Of a DNA stretch of 32,910 bases, positions 15,366 to 28,285 are shown piece by piece. A model generated the notes under the pieces. It made no database searches and was not told the origin of the DNA. It worked only from the letters and a program-made list of their open reading frames with translations. Each line of letters begins with the position of its first letter. The first letter of the stretch is position 1. A program made the position numbers and the translations under genes. The DNA comes from Lachnospiraceae bacterium (GTDB taxonomy: Bacteria; Bacillota_A; Clostridia; Lachnospirales; Lachnospiraceae), in assembly GCA_017464645.1 (NCBI GenBank), contig JAFTZF010000042.1, positions 1 through 32,910 on the forward strand, given 5' to 3'.

Positions 15366-16946
15366 ATGTGTTCTATTATGGGTTATTGCGGCAGCAGTGC
15401 TGCCTTTGATGCGTTTGAGGAAGGATTTCTGGAGACCATTTCCAGAGGTCCCGATGACAGCCGCATCGTGGATACCGGACACGGACTTCTGGGCTTTCAC
15501 CGCCTGTCCATTATGGGTCTTACGCCCTCAGGCATGCAGCCTTTCCAGCTGGATGGAAGTTATGTGGTGTGCAACGGTGAACTTTACGGTTTTGAAAAGC
15601 TGAAAAAAGAGCTTTCCGCCAAATACACCTTCCAAAGCGACTCCGACTGCGAGATTTTGCTTCCCTTGTACAAAGAATACGGAACCGACATGTTCGCCAT
15701 GCTGGACGCAGAATTTGCCTGCATCATTTACGATGGCCAGACTCAGGAATTTATCGCAGCCCGGGATCCCATCGGTATTCGTCCCCTGTATTACGGATAT
15801 GATAAGGATGGAGTAATCATCTTTGCCAGTGAAGCCAAGAACCTGGTAACTCTTACTGACAAAATCATGCCTTTCCCTCCCGGCCACTATTACAAGGGCG
15901 GCGAATTTATCTGCTACTGCGATATTGCAAAGGTGGATACTGTTTGCCGGGATGACCTGGAAACTGTCTGCAGAAACATTCATGACAAACTGGTGGCAGG
16001 TGTAGAAAAACGTCTGGTTGCAGATGCCAAGGTTGGCTTCCTGCTCTCCGGCGGTCTGGACTCCTCTCTGGTGTGCGCCATTGCTGCAAAGAAGAGCAAA
16101 GAACCCATCAAGACCTTTGCTATCGGTATGAGCGAGGATGCCATTGACCTGAAATATGCAAAACAGGTGGCTGACCACATTGGCAGCGACCACAAAGAGA
16201 TCATTATTACGAAGAAACATATTCTGTCCAGCCTGGAAACCGTGGTGCATCTGTTGGGCACCTTTGATATTACCACCATCCGGGCCAGCATGGGTATGTA
16301 CCTGATCTGCAAGGCCATCCATGAGCAGACCGACATCCGGGTGCTTTTGACCGGCGAGATCTCCGATGAGCTCTTTGGCTATAAATATACGGATTTCGCT
16401 CCTGACGCAGCTGCTTTCCAGGAAGAAGCCGAAAAGCGAATCCGGGAGCTGCACATGTACGATGTGCTTCGGGCGGACCGCTGCATTTCCGTAAACTCTC
16501 TGGAAGCCAGAGTTCCCTTCGGCGACCTGGACTTTGTAAAATATGTTATGGCTGTGGACCCGGAGCTGAAGCTGAACAAATACGGAAAAGGCAAATACCT
16601 GCTGCGCCACGCCTTTGAACAGGGCGACTATCTGCCCGAAAGCATTCTCTGGCGTGAAAAGGCCGCTTTCTCCGATGCGGTTGGCCACTCTATGGTGGAT
16701 TACCTGAAGGAATATGCGGCAAATTTCTATACAGATGAAGAATTTGAAAGTAAGTGTGCAAGCTATACCCATGCCCATCCCTTTACCAAGGAATCTTTGC
16801 TCTATCGGGAGCTCTTTGAAAAATATTATCCCGGTCAGGGCGAAATGGTGGTGGACTTCTGGATGCCCAACAAGTCCTGGGAAGGCTGCGATGTAAACGA
16901 TCCGTCCGCCAGAGTTCTTGCAAACTACGGAGACAGCGGTAAATAG
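15366..16946 (+). CDS. asnB: Asparagine synthase (glutamine-hydrolysing)
   Basis: Converts aspartate, glutamine and ATP to asparagine and glutamate. Cys2 (MCSIMGYCG) is the class II amidotransferase nucleophile, and the glutaminase domain covers about 2-190 with SRGPDD near 27 and CNGELY near 69. The synthetase domain has the PP-loop SGGLDSS (228-234) and LLTGEISDELFGYKY (near 327-341), which separates it from other PP-loop enzymes. Length (526) is near the E. coli AsnB norm of 554. ACGGAGG lies upstream of the ATG, and an asparagine T-box precedes it, which fits the product exactly. purA starts 11 bases after the stop, so asnB heads a long operon. Confidence 0.96.
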   Translation: MCSIMGYCGSSAAFDAFEEGFLETISRGPDDSRIVDTGHGLLGFHRLSIMGLTPSGMQPFQLDGSYVVCNGELYGFEKLKKELSAKYTFQSDSDCEILLPLYKEYGTDMFAMLDAEFACIIYDGQTQEFIAARDPIGIRPLYYGYDKDGVIIFASEAKNLVTLTDKIMPFPPGHYYKGGEFICYCDIAKVDTVCRDDLETVCRNIHDKLVAGVEKRLVADAKVGFLLSGGLDSSLVCAIAAKKSKEPIKTFAIGMSEDAIDLKYAKQVADHIGSDHKEIIITKKHILSSLETVVHLLGTFDITTIRASMGMYLICKAIHEQTDIRVLLTGEISDELFGYKYTDFAPDAAAFQEEAEKRIRELHMYDVLRADRCISVNSLEARVPFGDLDFVKYVMAVDPELKLNKYGKGKYLLRHAFEQGDYLPESILWREKAAFSDAVGHSMVDYLKEYAANFYTDEEFESKCASYTHAHPFTKESLLYRELFEKYYPGQGEMVVDFWMPNKSWEGCDVNDPSARVLANYGDSGK

Positions 16947-16957
16947 GAGGAAAACAT

Positions 16958-19871
<2,914 letters not shown>

Positions 19872-19895
19872 CAGCTTAAAATCAGGAGGTCACAA

Positions 19896-21329
19896 ATGAG
19901 TCTTGGAGAAGAATGTGGAGTATTTGGAGTTATGGCAGCAGAGCCCACAGATGTGGCAGGCGTTTCCTATTACGGATTGTACGCCCTGCAGCACCGGGGC
20001 CAGGAAGGCTGCGGCATTATAGTAAATGACGATGGAGTATTTTCTTCTTATAAAGATTTGGGGCTGGTCAGCGAAGTATTTTCAGCTGACACCCTGTCCC
20101 ATTTTCCCCATGGAACCATGGCCGTGGGCCACGTCCGATACGGAACCACCGGCAGAAACAACCGAAACAACTGCCAGCCTATTCTGGTCAATCATCAGAA
20201 AGGAAAGATGGCCCTGGCCCACAACGGAAATTTGAGCAATGCAGCCCAGCTGCGAAGCGACCTGGAATTGTCCGGTGCCATTTTTCACACCACCAGCGAC
20301 ACCGAAACCATTGCCTACATCGTGACCCGGGAGCGATTGAAGACCCCTTCCATCGAGGACGCCCTCAGTGCAGCCATGAGTACCATCGACGGAGCCTATT
20401 CCCTGGTACTCATGTCTCCCCAGAAGCTCCTCTGCGCCAGAGACCCATACGGCTTTCGTCCTCTGTGCTACGGAAAAACTGCTGACGGCACATATGTGAT
20501 AGCCTCTGAAAGCTGCGCATTGAAGGCTGTTGGCGCAGAATTTATTCGGGATGTGGAGCCCGGCGAAATTCTGGTGTTCAGCAAAAACGGCATTGTCTCC
20601 CGTAGGGAGCATTGCGGCAAGAAAGAAAAGAAGCTATGTATCTTTGAATACATTTATTTTGCAAGACCGGATTCTGTCATTGACCAGGTATCTGTCCACG
20701 CGGCCCGTGTCAGCGCCGGAAAAATTCTGGCAAAAACCCATCCGGCAGAGGCCGATGTGGTGGTGGGTGTGCCGGACTCGGGGCTGGATGCAGCCCTGGG
20801 CTTTAGCCAGGAGTCGGGTATCCCCTATGGGATCGGGCTCATGAAAAACAAATACATTGGCAGGACTTTTATTTCTCCCGGTCAGAGCACACGGCTGGAC
20901 CAGGTGCGAATCAAACTGAGCGCCATTGAAGAAAGTGTAAAAGGAAAGCGGGTGGTCCTGATCGATGACTCTATCGTGCGGGGAACCACCAGCGGACGCA
21001 TTGTGAAGCTCCTGCGGGAAGCAGGTGCCACAGAAATCCATATGCGTATTTCCTCCCCTCCCTTCCTTCATCCCTGTTATTATGGTACAGACATTGATTC
21101 TGAGGAGCACCTCATTGCCTGCCACCATTCTCCGGAAGAGATCGCAGAGATGATCGGAGCAGACAGCCTGGGCTATCTGCCGGCGTCAGAGCTGGGCGCT
21201 CTTACGGAAAACTGCCGCTACTGCAGCGCCTGCTTCACCGGTGAATATCCCACTGCCATCCCTACAGACACCAGAAAAGACCGGTTCGAGCAGAAGCTCT
21301 CCCAGGTCCGGAAATCAAGCAAAGCATAA
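19896..21329 (+). CDS. purF: Amidophosphoribosyltransferase
   Basis: First committed step of de novo purine synthesis: PRPP plus glutamine gives phosphoribosylamine. The nucleophile is Cys7 after a short propeptide (MSLGEECGVFG). Class II glutaminase motifs are HRGQEG, GHVRYGTTG and AHNGNLSN, and the PRPP loop is VVLIDDSIVRGTT (353-365). Cys248, Cys394, Cys440 and Cys443 match the [4Fe-4S] ligand pattern of the Bacillus-type, oxygen-sensitive enzyme. 477 residues is normal. AGGAGG precedes the ATG, 24 bases after pyrG. Its place away from other purine genes and inside an Asn T-box operon is unusual. Confidence 0.96.
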   Translation: MSLGEECGVFGVMAAEPTDVAGVSYYGLYALQHRGQEGCGIIVNDDGVFSSYKDLGLVSEVFSADTLSHFPHGTMAVGHVRYGTTGRNNRNNCQPILVNHQKGKMALAHNGNLSNAAQLRSDLELSGAIFHTTSDTETIAYIVTRERLKTPSIEDALSAAMSTIDGAYSLVLMSPQKLLCARDPYGFRPLCYGKTADGTYVIASESCALKAVGAEFIRDVEPGEILVFSKNGIVSRREHCGKKEKKLCIFEYIYFARPDSVIDQVSVHAARVSAGKILAKTHPAEADVVVGVPDSGLDAALGFSQESGIPYGIGLMKNKYIGRTFISPGQSTRLDQVRIKLSAIEESVKGKRVVLIDDSIVRGTTSGRIVKLLREAGATEIHMRISSPPFLHPCYYGTDIDSEEHLIACHHSPEEIAEMIGADSLGYLPASELGALTENCRYCSACFTGEYPTAIPTDTRKDRFEQKLSQVRKSSKA

Positions 21330-21343
21330 AACGAGGTACCCTT

Positions 21344-22435
21344 ATGGAATATAATAAAAAACTTATTTTAGAAGACGGACAAGAATATTATGGATACGCC
21401 TTTGGGGACACCTCCAGTAAGGTATGTGAGATTGTCTTTAACACTTCCATGGTGGGTTATCAGGAAATTCTCTCCGACCCCTCCTACACCCATCAGGCTG
21501 TGGTAATGACCTATCCCCTCATTGGCAACTACGGTATGGCAGAGGATGATTATGAAACATTTCTGCCTACCATAGGGGGGCTTATTGTGCGGGAATACAA
21601 TGATCTTCCCTCCAATTTCAGAAGCGTTTCCACTCTTTCTGAAGTCATGAAAAAATATAAAATTCCCGGCATTTATGGGATTGATACCAGAAAGCTCACC
21701 CGCTCCATCCGGGATTTCGGCAGCCGCAAGGCGCTTCTGACAGATGCCTCAATCACTCTGGAAGAAGGCCTTAGAATGCTGAAGGAAACCGATATCCCCA
21801 CCGATGCGGTTTTCATGGTAAGCTGCAAAAGTATTTGGTGTTCTCCCGCTCCTCAGGAAAAATATCATGTGGTAGCCATTGACTGCGGCATAAAAATGAA
21901 TATCGTGCGTTCCCTCAATAAGCGGGGCTGCAAAGTTACCATTGTCCCCTGGAACACCTCTGCTGCTGTCATAGAATCCCTCTGTCCTGACGGAATTTTT
22001 ATTTCCAACGGCCCCGGCGATCCTACCGATGTGCAGCCCCTCATTGAAGCCATCAAAGAGCTGCTGGGTAAATACCCTATCTTCGGCATCTGCCTGGGTC
22101 ACCAGATTATTTCCCTGGCCTATGGGGCCAAGACCTATAAACTGAAATTCGGACACCGGGGAGGCAATCATCCGGTGCGGAATCTGGATACCGGAAAGAT
22201 TGAAATCACTTCCCAGAACCACTCCTATGCGGTGGATACGGACAGCCTAGAAGGAACCGATTTGGTTGCAACCCACATTAATTTGTTGGATCAGACCATT
22301 GAAGGCGTGAAATGCGAAAGAGACCGTGTATTCAGTGTACAGTATCACCCGGAAAGTGCACCCGGTCCCCAGGACAGCGCCTACTTGTTTGACGATTTTA
22401 TTCATCTGATGGAGGAGGAAAAGAGCCATGCCTAA
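21344..22435 (+). CDS. carA: Carbamoyl-phosphate synthase small (glutaminase) subunit
   Basis: Releases ammonia from glutamine for carbamoyl phosphate made by CarB, feeding pyrimidine and arginine synthesis. The N-terminal domain shows GYAFGDTSS and [17 protein letters not shown]. The class I amidotransferase domain has SNGPGDP (221-227), the nucleophile Cys250 in FGICLGHQ, and His335/Glu337 in QYHPES. 363 residues is the usual length. It is 14 bases after purF and overlaps carB by eight bases, so the two subunits are coupled. Confidence 0.97.
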   Translation: MEYNKKLILEDGQEYYGYAFGDTSSKVCEIVFNTSMVGYQEILSDPSYTHQAVVMTYPLIGNYGMAEDDYETFLPTIGGLIVREYNDLPSNFRSVSTLSEVMKKYKIPGIYGIDTRKLTRSIRDFGSRKALLTDASITLEEGLRMLKETDIPTDAVFMVSCKSIWCSPAPQEKYHVVAIDCGIKMNIVRSLNKRGCKVTIVPWNTSAAVIESLCPDGIFISNGPGDPTDVQPLIEAIKELLGKYPIFGICLGHQIISLAYGAKTYKLKFGHRGGNHPVRNLDTGKIEITSQNHSYAVDTDSLEGTDLVATHINLLDQTIEGVKCERDRVFSVQYHPESAPGPQDSAYLFDDFIHLMEEEKSHA

Positions 22436-25400
22436 AAGAACTGACATCAAAAAAGTCCTGGTCATCGGTTCCGGCCCCATTGTCATCGGCCAGGCTGCAG
22501 AATTTGACTACGCCGGTACCCAGGCCTGCCTTGCCCTAAAAGAGGAAGGCTACGAAGTGGTCCTGTGCAACTCCAACCCGGCCACCATTATGACCGATAC
22601 TTCTATTGCAGATAAAGTATATATGGAGCCCTTGACCCTGGAATATATGGCAAAGATCATCCGCTACGAGCGGCCCGATGCCATCCTGCCCGGAATCGGC
22701 GGCCAGACCGGCCTGAACCTGGCCATGCAGCTGGAAAAGAAAGGTGTGCTGGCAGAGTGCCGGGTAGAATTGCTGGGAACCAAAAGCAGCAGTATCGAGC
22801 GGGCTGAAGATCGGGAACAGTTCAAGGAGCTGTGCGAAAGCCTGGGAGAACCGGTGCTTCCCTCTGACATTGCCACTTCCATAGAAGATGGCTTGAAGGT
22901 GGCAGAAAAAATCGGTTATCCGGTAGTCTTGCGTCCCGCCTTTACCCTGGGCGGAACCGGCGGCGGTTTTGCCGACAACGAGGCTGAATTTTTGCCCCTT
23001 ATGAAAAATGCCCTGTCCCTCTCCCCGGTAAAACAGGTTCTGATCGAAAAGAGCATCAAGGGCTACAAAGAAATCGAATACGAAGTCATGCGTGACAGCA
23101 ACGACACGGCTATCACCATTTGTAATATGGAAAATCTGGACCCGGTGGGTATCCACACCGGTGACTCTATCGTGGTCTGCCCCTCTCAGACTCTGACCAA
23201 CAAGGAATACCACATGCTCCGGGACAGCGCCCTGAAAATCATCCGTGCTCTGGAGATCGAAGGCGGCTGCAATGTGCAGTTTGCTCTGGACCCGGGTTCC
23301 TTCCAGTATTATCTCATTGAGGTAAACCCCAGAGTCTCCCGGTCCTCCGCGTTGGCTTCCAACGCCAGCGGCTACCCTATTGCCCGGGTTTCTGCCAAAA
23401 TCGGTGTGGGCATGACGCTGGATGAAATCCGGATTGCCAACACCCCGGCCTCCTTTGAGCCCACCCTGGACTATGTGGTAACCAAGATGCCTCGTTTCCC
23501 CTTTGACAAATTCGCCGATGCAAACAACTCCCTGAGCACCCAGATGAAGGCCACCGGCGAAGTCATGAGCATCGGCCGCACCCTGGAGGAAAGTCTGTTA
23601 AAAGCCATTCGCTCTCTAGAAATCGGCCTGTGGCATCTTTACAGCAAGAAATTTGACAGCATGAGCCACGAGGAGCTTCTGGACTATATTAAGATCGGCA
23701 CCGATGACCGCATCTATGCCATGGCCCAGCTTCTGCGCCTGGGCTGCCCGGAAGAGGCTCTTGCAAAGGCTTCCGCCATTGACCCGTTTTTCATCCGCAA
23801 GCTGCAGAATATCATAGACCAGGAGCAGGAATTAAGATCCAATCCCGGAAGCACCAAGGTCCTGCGGAGCGCCAAGAAACTGGGCTTTTCTGACAAAGAA
23901 ATTGCAGCACTCTGGGAAACCACAGAAGAGGACATCTTCCATGTCCGGAAAAAGGCGGGCCTTCTCCCCGTCTACAAGATGATCGATACCTGTGCCTCTG
24001 AGTTTGACAGCTACATCCCTTACTTCTACTCCACCTACGAGGAAGAAAACGAATCCATCGTATCGGATAAGAAAAAGGTCATCGTACTGGGCTCCGGCCC
24101 CATCCGTATTGGTCAGGGCGTGGAATTCGACTATTCCACTGTCCACGCAGTGAAGACCATCAAGGCCGCCGGCTTTGAAGCCATTATCATCAACAATAAT
24201 CCGGAAACCGTATCCACCGACTACACCTGCTCCGACAAGCTCTATTTCGAGCCTCTCTGCGTGGAGGATGTCATCCATGTCATTGAGCTGGAAAGGCCCG
24301 TAGGCGTCATCGCAACCCTGGGCGGTCAGACTGCCATTAACCTGGCCCAGCCTCTCCATGAACGGGGCGTGAAGATCATCGGTACAGACTGCGCAGCTAT
24401 CGAGCGGGCAGAAAACCGGGATGCTTTTGAAAAGCTCCTTTCTACACTGGGAATCCCCCAGCCCAAAGGCCAGGCCGTCACCACCATTGAGAACGGTATC
24501 AAGGCAGCCGAAGAAATCGGTTATCCGGTATTGGTAAGACCCAGCTTTGTCCTGGGCGGCAGAGCCATGCAGATCGTGGCCAAAGAAGAACACCTGCGCC
24601 ACTACCTGAAAACGGCCGTAGAAATTGATGAAGACAAGCCCGTCCTGGTGGACAAATACATTCGCGGCAAAGAGGTGGAGGTGGACGCCATCTGTGACGG
24701 CCAGCAGGTATTTGTCCCCGGCATTATGGAGCTGGTAGAGCGGACCGGTATTCACTCTGGCGACTCCATCAGTGTATACCCCTCCTTCAGTATTTCCGAA
24801 AAGGTAAAAGCCACCATTCTGGAATACACCAAGAAGCTGGGCATCGGTATTGGTATTGTGGGACTGTTCAACATTCAGTTCATTGTAGATAAAGACGAAA
24901 ACGTCTACATTATCGAGGTAAATCCTCGTTCCTCCAGAACAGTCCCCTTCCTCTCTAAGGCCACCGGCTACAGCCTAGTGGACATTGCTACCCTGGTCAT
25001 TCTGGGCAAAAGCCTGGCAGAACAGGGCATTACGGAAATCTACCCCAAAGAGAAAGACCGCTATTATGTAAAAGTCCCCGCCTTCTCCTTCTCCAAGCTG
25101 AATGGCATGGACGCCTACCTCTCTCCGGAAATGAAATCCACAGGCGAAGCCATTGGCTACGATAAAAAGCTGCACCGGGCCATGTATAAGGGCATGATTG
25201 CCTCCGGCATCCGGGTGCAGAACTATGGTACCGTAGTGGTCACCCTGGCTGACGAGGACAAGGAAGAGGCTCTGCCTCTCATCCGCCGCTTCTACAACAT
25301 GGGGTTTAACATCGAAGCCACCATCGGAACCGCCCTCTTCCTAAAAGAACACGGCATTCGCACCAGAATCCGCCGCAAGCTCAGCGAGGGCAGCGAAGAG

Positions 25401-25607
25401 ATCCTGGACTCCATCCGGGCCGGATATGTCAGCTATGTCATCAACACCCGTGCCATTTTGTCCGGTGTACACTATGAGGACGGTATTGCTATCCGCCGTA
25501 CCGCTTCCCAGAATAACATTACCATGCTGACCTCTCTGGATACGGTGGAAGTCCTTCTGGATGTACTGGAAGAAATCACCATCGGGATTTCCTCCATTGA
25601 TGGCTGA
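22428..25607 (+). CDS. carB: Carbamoyl-phosphate synthase large subunit
   Basis: Makes carbamoyl phosphate from bicarbonate, ammonia from CarA and two ATP. The internal duplication is clear: [20 protein letters not shown] near residue 9 is echoed by [20 protein letters not shown] near 547, each starting an ATP-grasp unit ([15 protein letters not shown] and [15 protein letters not shown]). The oligomerisation region lies between, and the C-terminal allosteric domain covers about 930-1059. 1059 residues is typical. It is the last gene of the asnB operon. No terminator is visible before the next promoter, so low read-through into the following gene is possible. Confidence 0.98.
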   Translation: MPKRTDIKKVLVIGSGPIVIGQAAEFDYAGTQACLALKEEGYEVVLCNSNPATIMTDTSIADKVYMEPLTLEYMAKIIRYERPDAILPGIGGQTGLNLAMQLEKKGVLAECRVELLGTKSSSIERAEDREQFKELCESLGEPVLPSDIATSIEDGLKVAEKIGYPVVLRPAFTLGGTGGGFADNEAEFLPLMKNALSLSPVKQVLIEKSIKGYKEIEYEVMRDSNDTAITICNMENLDPVGIHTGDSIVVCPSQTLTNKEYHMLRDSALKIIRALEIEGGCNVQFALDPGSFQYYLIEVNPRVSRSSALASNASGYPIARVSAKIGVGMTLDEIRIANTPASFEPTLDYVVTKMPRFPFDKFADANNSLSTQMKATGEVMSIGRTLEESLLKAIRSLEIGLWHLYSKKFDSMSHEELLDYIKIGTDDRIYAMAQLLRLGCPEEALAKASAIDPFFIRKLQNIIDQEQELRSNPGSTKVLRSAKKLGFSDKEIAALWETTEEDIFHVRKKAGLLPVYKMIDTCASEFDSYIPYFYSTYEEENESIVSDKKKVIVLGSGPIRIGQGVEFDYSTVHAVKTIKAAGFEAIIINNNPETVSTDYTCSDKLYFEPLCVEDVIHVIELERPVGVIATLGGQTAINLAQPLHERGVKIIGTDCAAIERAENRDAFEKLLSTLGIPQPKGQAVTTIENGIKAAEEIGYPVLVRPSFVLGGRAMQIVAKEEHLRHYLKTAVEIDEDKPVLVDKYIRGKEVEVDAICDGQQVFVPGIMELVERTGIHSGDSISVYPSFSISEKVKATILEYTKKLGIGIGIVGLFNIQFIVDKDENVYIIEVNPRSSRTVPFLSKATGYSLVDIATLVILGKSLAEQGITEIYPKEKDRYYVKVPAFSFSKLNGMDAYLSPEMKSTGEAIGYDKKLHRAMYKGMIASGIRVQNYGTVVVTLADEDKEEALPLIRRFYNMGFNIEATIGTALFLKEHGIRTRIRRKLSEGSEEILDSIRAGYVSYVINTRAILSGVHYEDGIAIRRTASQNNITMLTSLDTVEVLLDVLEEITIGISSIDG

Positions 25608-25610
25608 ATC

Positions 25611-25639
25611 TTGTCTTGATTTCATGGCCATGCTATAAT
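25611..25639 (+). promoter_or_regulatory. Promoter with extended -10
   Basis: TTGTCT (25611-25616) is 17 bases from TATAAT (25634-25639), which is preceded by TGC to form an extended -10 (TGCTATAAT). AGAGGAGG follows ahead of the ATG at 25662. Confidence 0.78.
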
Positions 25640-25661
25640 CCTTTTAAGAGGAGGTGTTGTC

Positions 25662-26195
25662 ATGGCTATGAAGAAGACCCATAATCAAATTGTTTTGCAT
25701 AGGAACCGATTTCAGGCGGCAGCATACATTTTTCTTGTGATCCTGTCTGTGTTGGGGATCGTAGTGAACATTCAGACGCTCCTTTTTGAACCCGAAGACA
25801 TCTGGTATACTTTGTTATATATTTTCATCCTCCTTTGCTATGCAATACTCGCACTGGGTCTGATGTATAACCTTCTTGTAGATGTTTGGAAATTAACCCT
25901 CACGCGGGATGGAATCATCTGCAAATACCTGTTTTCAACCAAATTTGTTCCCTGGGCCGACATTCAAGATTTTGGTCTTTCTTATTGGGTCACCAGTCGA
26001 TCATTCGTCAAGTGGTATTATTTATATTTCTCCAAGGAAATGCTGAAGCAGACCTCTCCGCAGCAAAAAAAGCTCCGGGGACCTTGTATCAAACTTTTAA
26101 TCTCTGAAGTATCTTCTTCCGAGATAAAAGAGCAGGTTCTTCCCTTCTGCGAACTGCGGACCAATTTGCTTCCTTTCATCGCAGAAAATGTATAA
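25662..26195 (+). CDS. Two-helix membrane protein with a possible PH-like domain
   Basis: This protein of 177 residues has two membrane helices, about 18-38 and 48-72. A soluble stretch follows that begins WKLTLTRDGIICKYLFSTKFVPWADIQDFGL. This layout (paired helices, then a beta-rich segment with a VPWADI strand) is what is seen in small bacterial PH-domain membrane proteins, but I recognise it by pattern only. No function can be given. It has its own extended -10 promoter, a strong AGAGGAGG site and a terminator, so it is a single-gene unit between the asnB operon and a convergent sugar-kinase operon. Confidence 0.75.
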   Translation: MAMKKTHNQIVLHRNRFQAAAYIFLVILSVLGIVVNIQTLLFEPEDIWYTLLYIFILLCYAILALGLMYNLLVDVWKLTLTRDGIICKYLFSTKFVPWADIQDFGLSYWVTSRSFVKWYYLYFSKEMLKQTSPQQKKLRGPCIKLLISEVSSSEIKEQVLPFCELRTNLLPFIAENV

Positions 26196-26207
26196 CGTAT
26201 CATAAAA

Positions 26208-26245
26208 GAGGTGCTAGCTCAATATAGGCAGCACCTCCCTTTTTC
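26208..26245 (+). terminator. Terminator between convergent genes
   Basis: GAGGTGCT (26208-26215) pairs with AGCACCTC (26230-26237), followed by CCTTTTT. The minus-strand side also ends in TCTTTT, so it may serve the convergent kinase gene as well. Confidence 0.85.
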
Positions 26246-26252
26246 GGAACGC

Positions 26253-27170
26253 TTATTCATTTTCTTTCATAAATTTCCTTACCGCTTCTTCTCCCACGGC
26301 TCCGCTGCGGGCTCCCATGCGAAGGATCGCGTTGGCAGCAGCTCCGTTGGCAAATCTCCCGGTCTCCTGGATCTCCCAGCCCTGGGTCAGTCCGTACAAA
26401 AAGCTGGAGTTAAAGGTATCGCCCGCACCTGTGGTATCCACAGGCTTTACCGCATAGGCCGGTATCTCATATTCCGCTCCTTCAGGCGTCAGGATTGCGC
26501 AGCCCCGACTTCCTTTGGTAGCTACGATCATGCAGCCCAGATTTCTTAAAATATCCTGATAATCCTTGGAAATCTTCTCCCGCAGCTGCTCGTCTCCCTC
26601 TTCATTGACAAAGATCAGGCTGGCACGCTTTATGATCTCCCACTCAATTTCCCGGTCCTTTTCCTCTATCCGCTCCACATCCAGTACCAGCCTGGTATCC
26701 ATGCTGCGAAGCCACTCCAGAAATCCCTTGGTATCCCGGAAATACTTCAGTTCTTCCAGGTTGGTATACACATACTCGGCAGATGCCAGAATCTCCTTCT
26801 GCTTTTCATCCGGCTCCACATTTGACTTCTGGGTAGGCACCACATAGATGATCCGCTCTCCGTCCTTGAGAAACAAAATACATTTTGTATCCGGCAGCGA
26901 ATCGTCATAGCGGATCATATCCAGACGGATCCCCGCCTTTTCGCAGTCCTCCAGAATGAATCTCGTATTATCTCCGGAATTTACCGCATCCATGAGATAT
27001 ACGTTCAGGCCGTAGGACGCTGTGACTGCGGCAGCATTTCCGATCATGCCGCCTACTTTCCGATCCACGAACCGGGTCAGTGTTTTCTCCCCCAGCCTGG
27101 GCACATAATCCATCTCGTAATACTCATCAATACAGCTGGAACCGATCATTACTACTGTTTTTTTCTGCAT
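26253..27170 (-). CDS. PfkB-family (ribokinase-like) carbohydrate kinase
   Basis: Phosphorylates a sugar or nucleoside with ATP; the substrate cannot be told from sequence. PfkB signature 1 is present as VGGMIGNAAA (39-48, sugar-binding Gly-Gly and Asn). Signature 2 is DTTGAGDTF (245-253) with the catalytic base Asp251. Length (305) is typical of ribokinase-like enzymes. Its ATG overlaps the stop of the preceding ADP-ribosylglycohydrolase gene (TAATG), so the two are translated together. A salvage role is plausible: the hydrolase would release an ADP-ribose or ribosyl product and the kinase would phosphorylate it. That is inference from the gene pair. Confidence 0.9.
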   Translation of the reverse strand: MQKKTVVMIGSSCIDEYYEMDYVPRLGEKTLTRFVDRKVGGMIGNAAAVTASYGLNVYLMDAVNSGDNTRFILEDCEKAGIRLDMIRYDDSLPDTKCILFLKDGERIIYVVPTQKSNVEPDEKQKEILASAEYVYTNLEELKYFRDTKGFLEWLRSMDTRLVLDVERIEEKDREIEWEIIKRASLIFVNEEGDEQLREKISKDYQDILRNLGCMIVATKGSRGCAILTPEGAEYEIPAYAVKPVDTTGAGDTFNSSFLYGLTQGWEIQETGRFANGAAANAILRMGARSGAVGEEAVRKFMKENE

Positions 27171-28177
27171 TACTTTCCAAACTCCATCATTTTCTCTGCC
27201 AGCTTGCGCAGATCGTAATTATTTTCCTTCTCAATGATCTCCAGATAGCGCTCCGGCATGGAATCCACTCCGTTTAACGCACCCAGGATCCCGCCCACCA
27301 TGGTAGCCACGGTATCCGTATCATCTCCAATATTTACAGCTGCGCAGATACCGTCCACGGTATTTCCCTTGGCAGCCACGCAAAGGCCGATTGCTGCAGG
27401 CACTGCCTCAACTGTCATAAGGCCGCATCCCACAGAATCCGCAATGGCATCGATAGCCTTGTCCAGATTCTCCGCTTCCTTGGCAACTTTTACGGCCCAC
27501 TTGATTCGAGTTTCTACAGAAGGTCCCGCCAAAGTAAGAGCAGTCTCTCTTCCGATCTTGTCACCCCTGGCTGCTCCGTAAATAGAAGCCTCTACCACAT
27601 CCTCCAGGGTTGCGCCCTCTTTCATGGCTGCGCTGGCTGCTGCCGCAATCGCCGCCGCTCCCGACAGAGCAATATTATTGTTGTGGGTCACTTTTCCCAC
27701 AGTGATCACATAATCAATGGCTTTATCCACATCACCCATGCTCAACAGCGCAATGGGTGCAGATTTCATAGCCGCTCCGTTGCTGGCCTTGTTATTTTCG
27801 TTGGCCGGTACAAAGCCTGTCCGCACTACGGTCTCGCCCTTCAGCTCCATGACTCTGGCCCTGGTGGTGGGACCTGCAAATTTATCAAAAAACTCCGGCT
27901 TTTCCGCCCACTTCAGCAGGCCTGCCACAGCAGATTCCTCATCCACTTTACCAGCCTTCAAAATTTCTTCCAGAGCCACATAGGCAATGCTGAAATCATC
28001 TGTCACCTGTCCGGCTCTGTTTCCTCTGCCAAAGGTATCCATGGGCGGCTCCAAAAAATCTGTTACATATCCGCCGAACCTCTGGGCAATCTGCTGTCTG
28101 GTTCTGGTCTCTGTGGGTGCACCCATGGCATCTCCTGCTGCCGCTCCTAAAAGTCCTCCTAAAATTTTGTTGTACAT
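27170..28177 (-). CDS. ADP-ribosylglycohydrolase family protein
   Basis: Member of the ADP-ribosyl-(dinitrogen reductase) hydrolase/ARH fold, which cleaves N- or O-glycosidic bonds of ADP-ribose or related ribosides using two Mg ions. Metal-binding landmarks are the N-terminal GGLLGAAAGDAMGAPTE, TDDFS (the usual motif is TDDT) and the C-terminal NIGDDTDTVATMVGGILG. 335 residues is typical. The ATG at 28177 is chosen because AAAGGAG lies at the right distance; an upstream in-frame TTG at 28195 would fall in the ribosome site. No promoter is evident within the 43 bases after the upstream hairpin, so read-through from the gene before may matter. The true substrate is unknown. Confidence 0.9.
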   Translation of the reverse strand: MYNKILGGLLGAAAGDAMGAPTETRTRQQIAQRFGGYVTDFLEPPMDTFGRGNRAGQVTDDFSIAYVALEEILKAGKVDEESAVAGLLKWAEKPEFFDKFAGPTTRARVMELKGETVVRTGFVPANENNKASNGAAMKSAPIALLSMGDVDKAIDYVITVGKVTHNNNIALSGAAAIAAAASAAMKEGATLEDVVEASIYGAARGDKIGRETALTLAGPSVETRIKWAVKVAKEAENLDKAIDAIADSVGCGLMTVEAVPAAIGLCVAAKGNTVDGICAAVNIGDDTDTVATMVGGILGALNGVDSMPERYLEIIEKENNYDLRKLAEKMMEFGK

Positions 28178-28220
28178 GGTCCTTCTCCTTTCCAATCCAC
28201 TCGTATGTATCTTCCTCTAC

Positions 28221-28273
28221 AAAATTACCCTCAGCAAAAAACCCATGTGTTTTTCATAGCTGAGGGCAATTTT
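28221..28273 (-). terminator. Strong inverted repeat after the DUF3881-like gene
   Basis: On the minus strand AAAATTGCCCTCAGC (28273-28259) pairs with GCTGAGGGTAATTTT (28235-28221), 15 bp with one G-U, around a 23-base loop. It is followed by TTTT only within the stem, so termination may be partial and allow read-through into the glycohydrolase/kinase pair. Confidence 0.7.
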
Positions 28274-28285
28274 CCATCCAAGACA

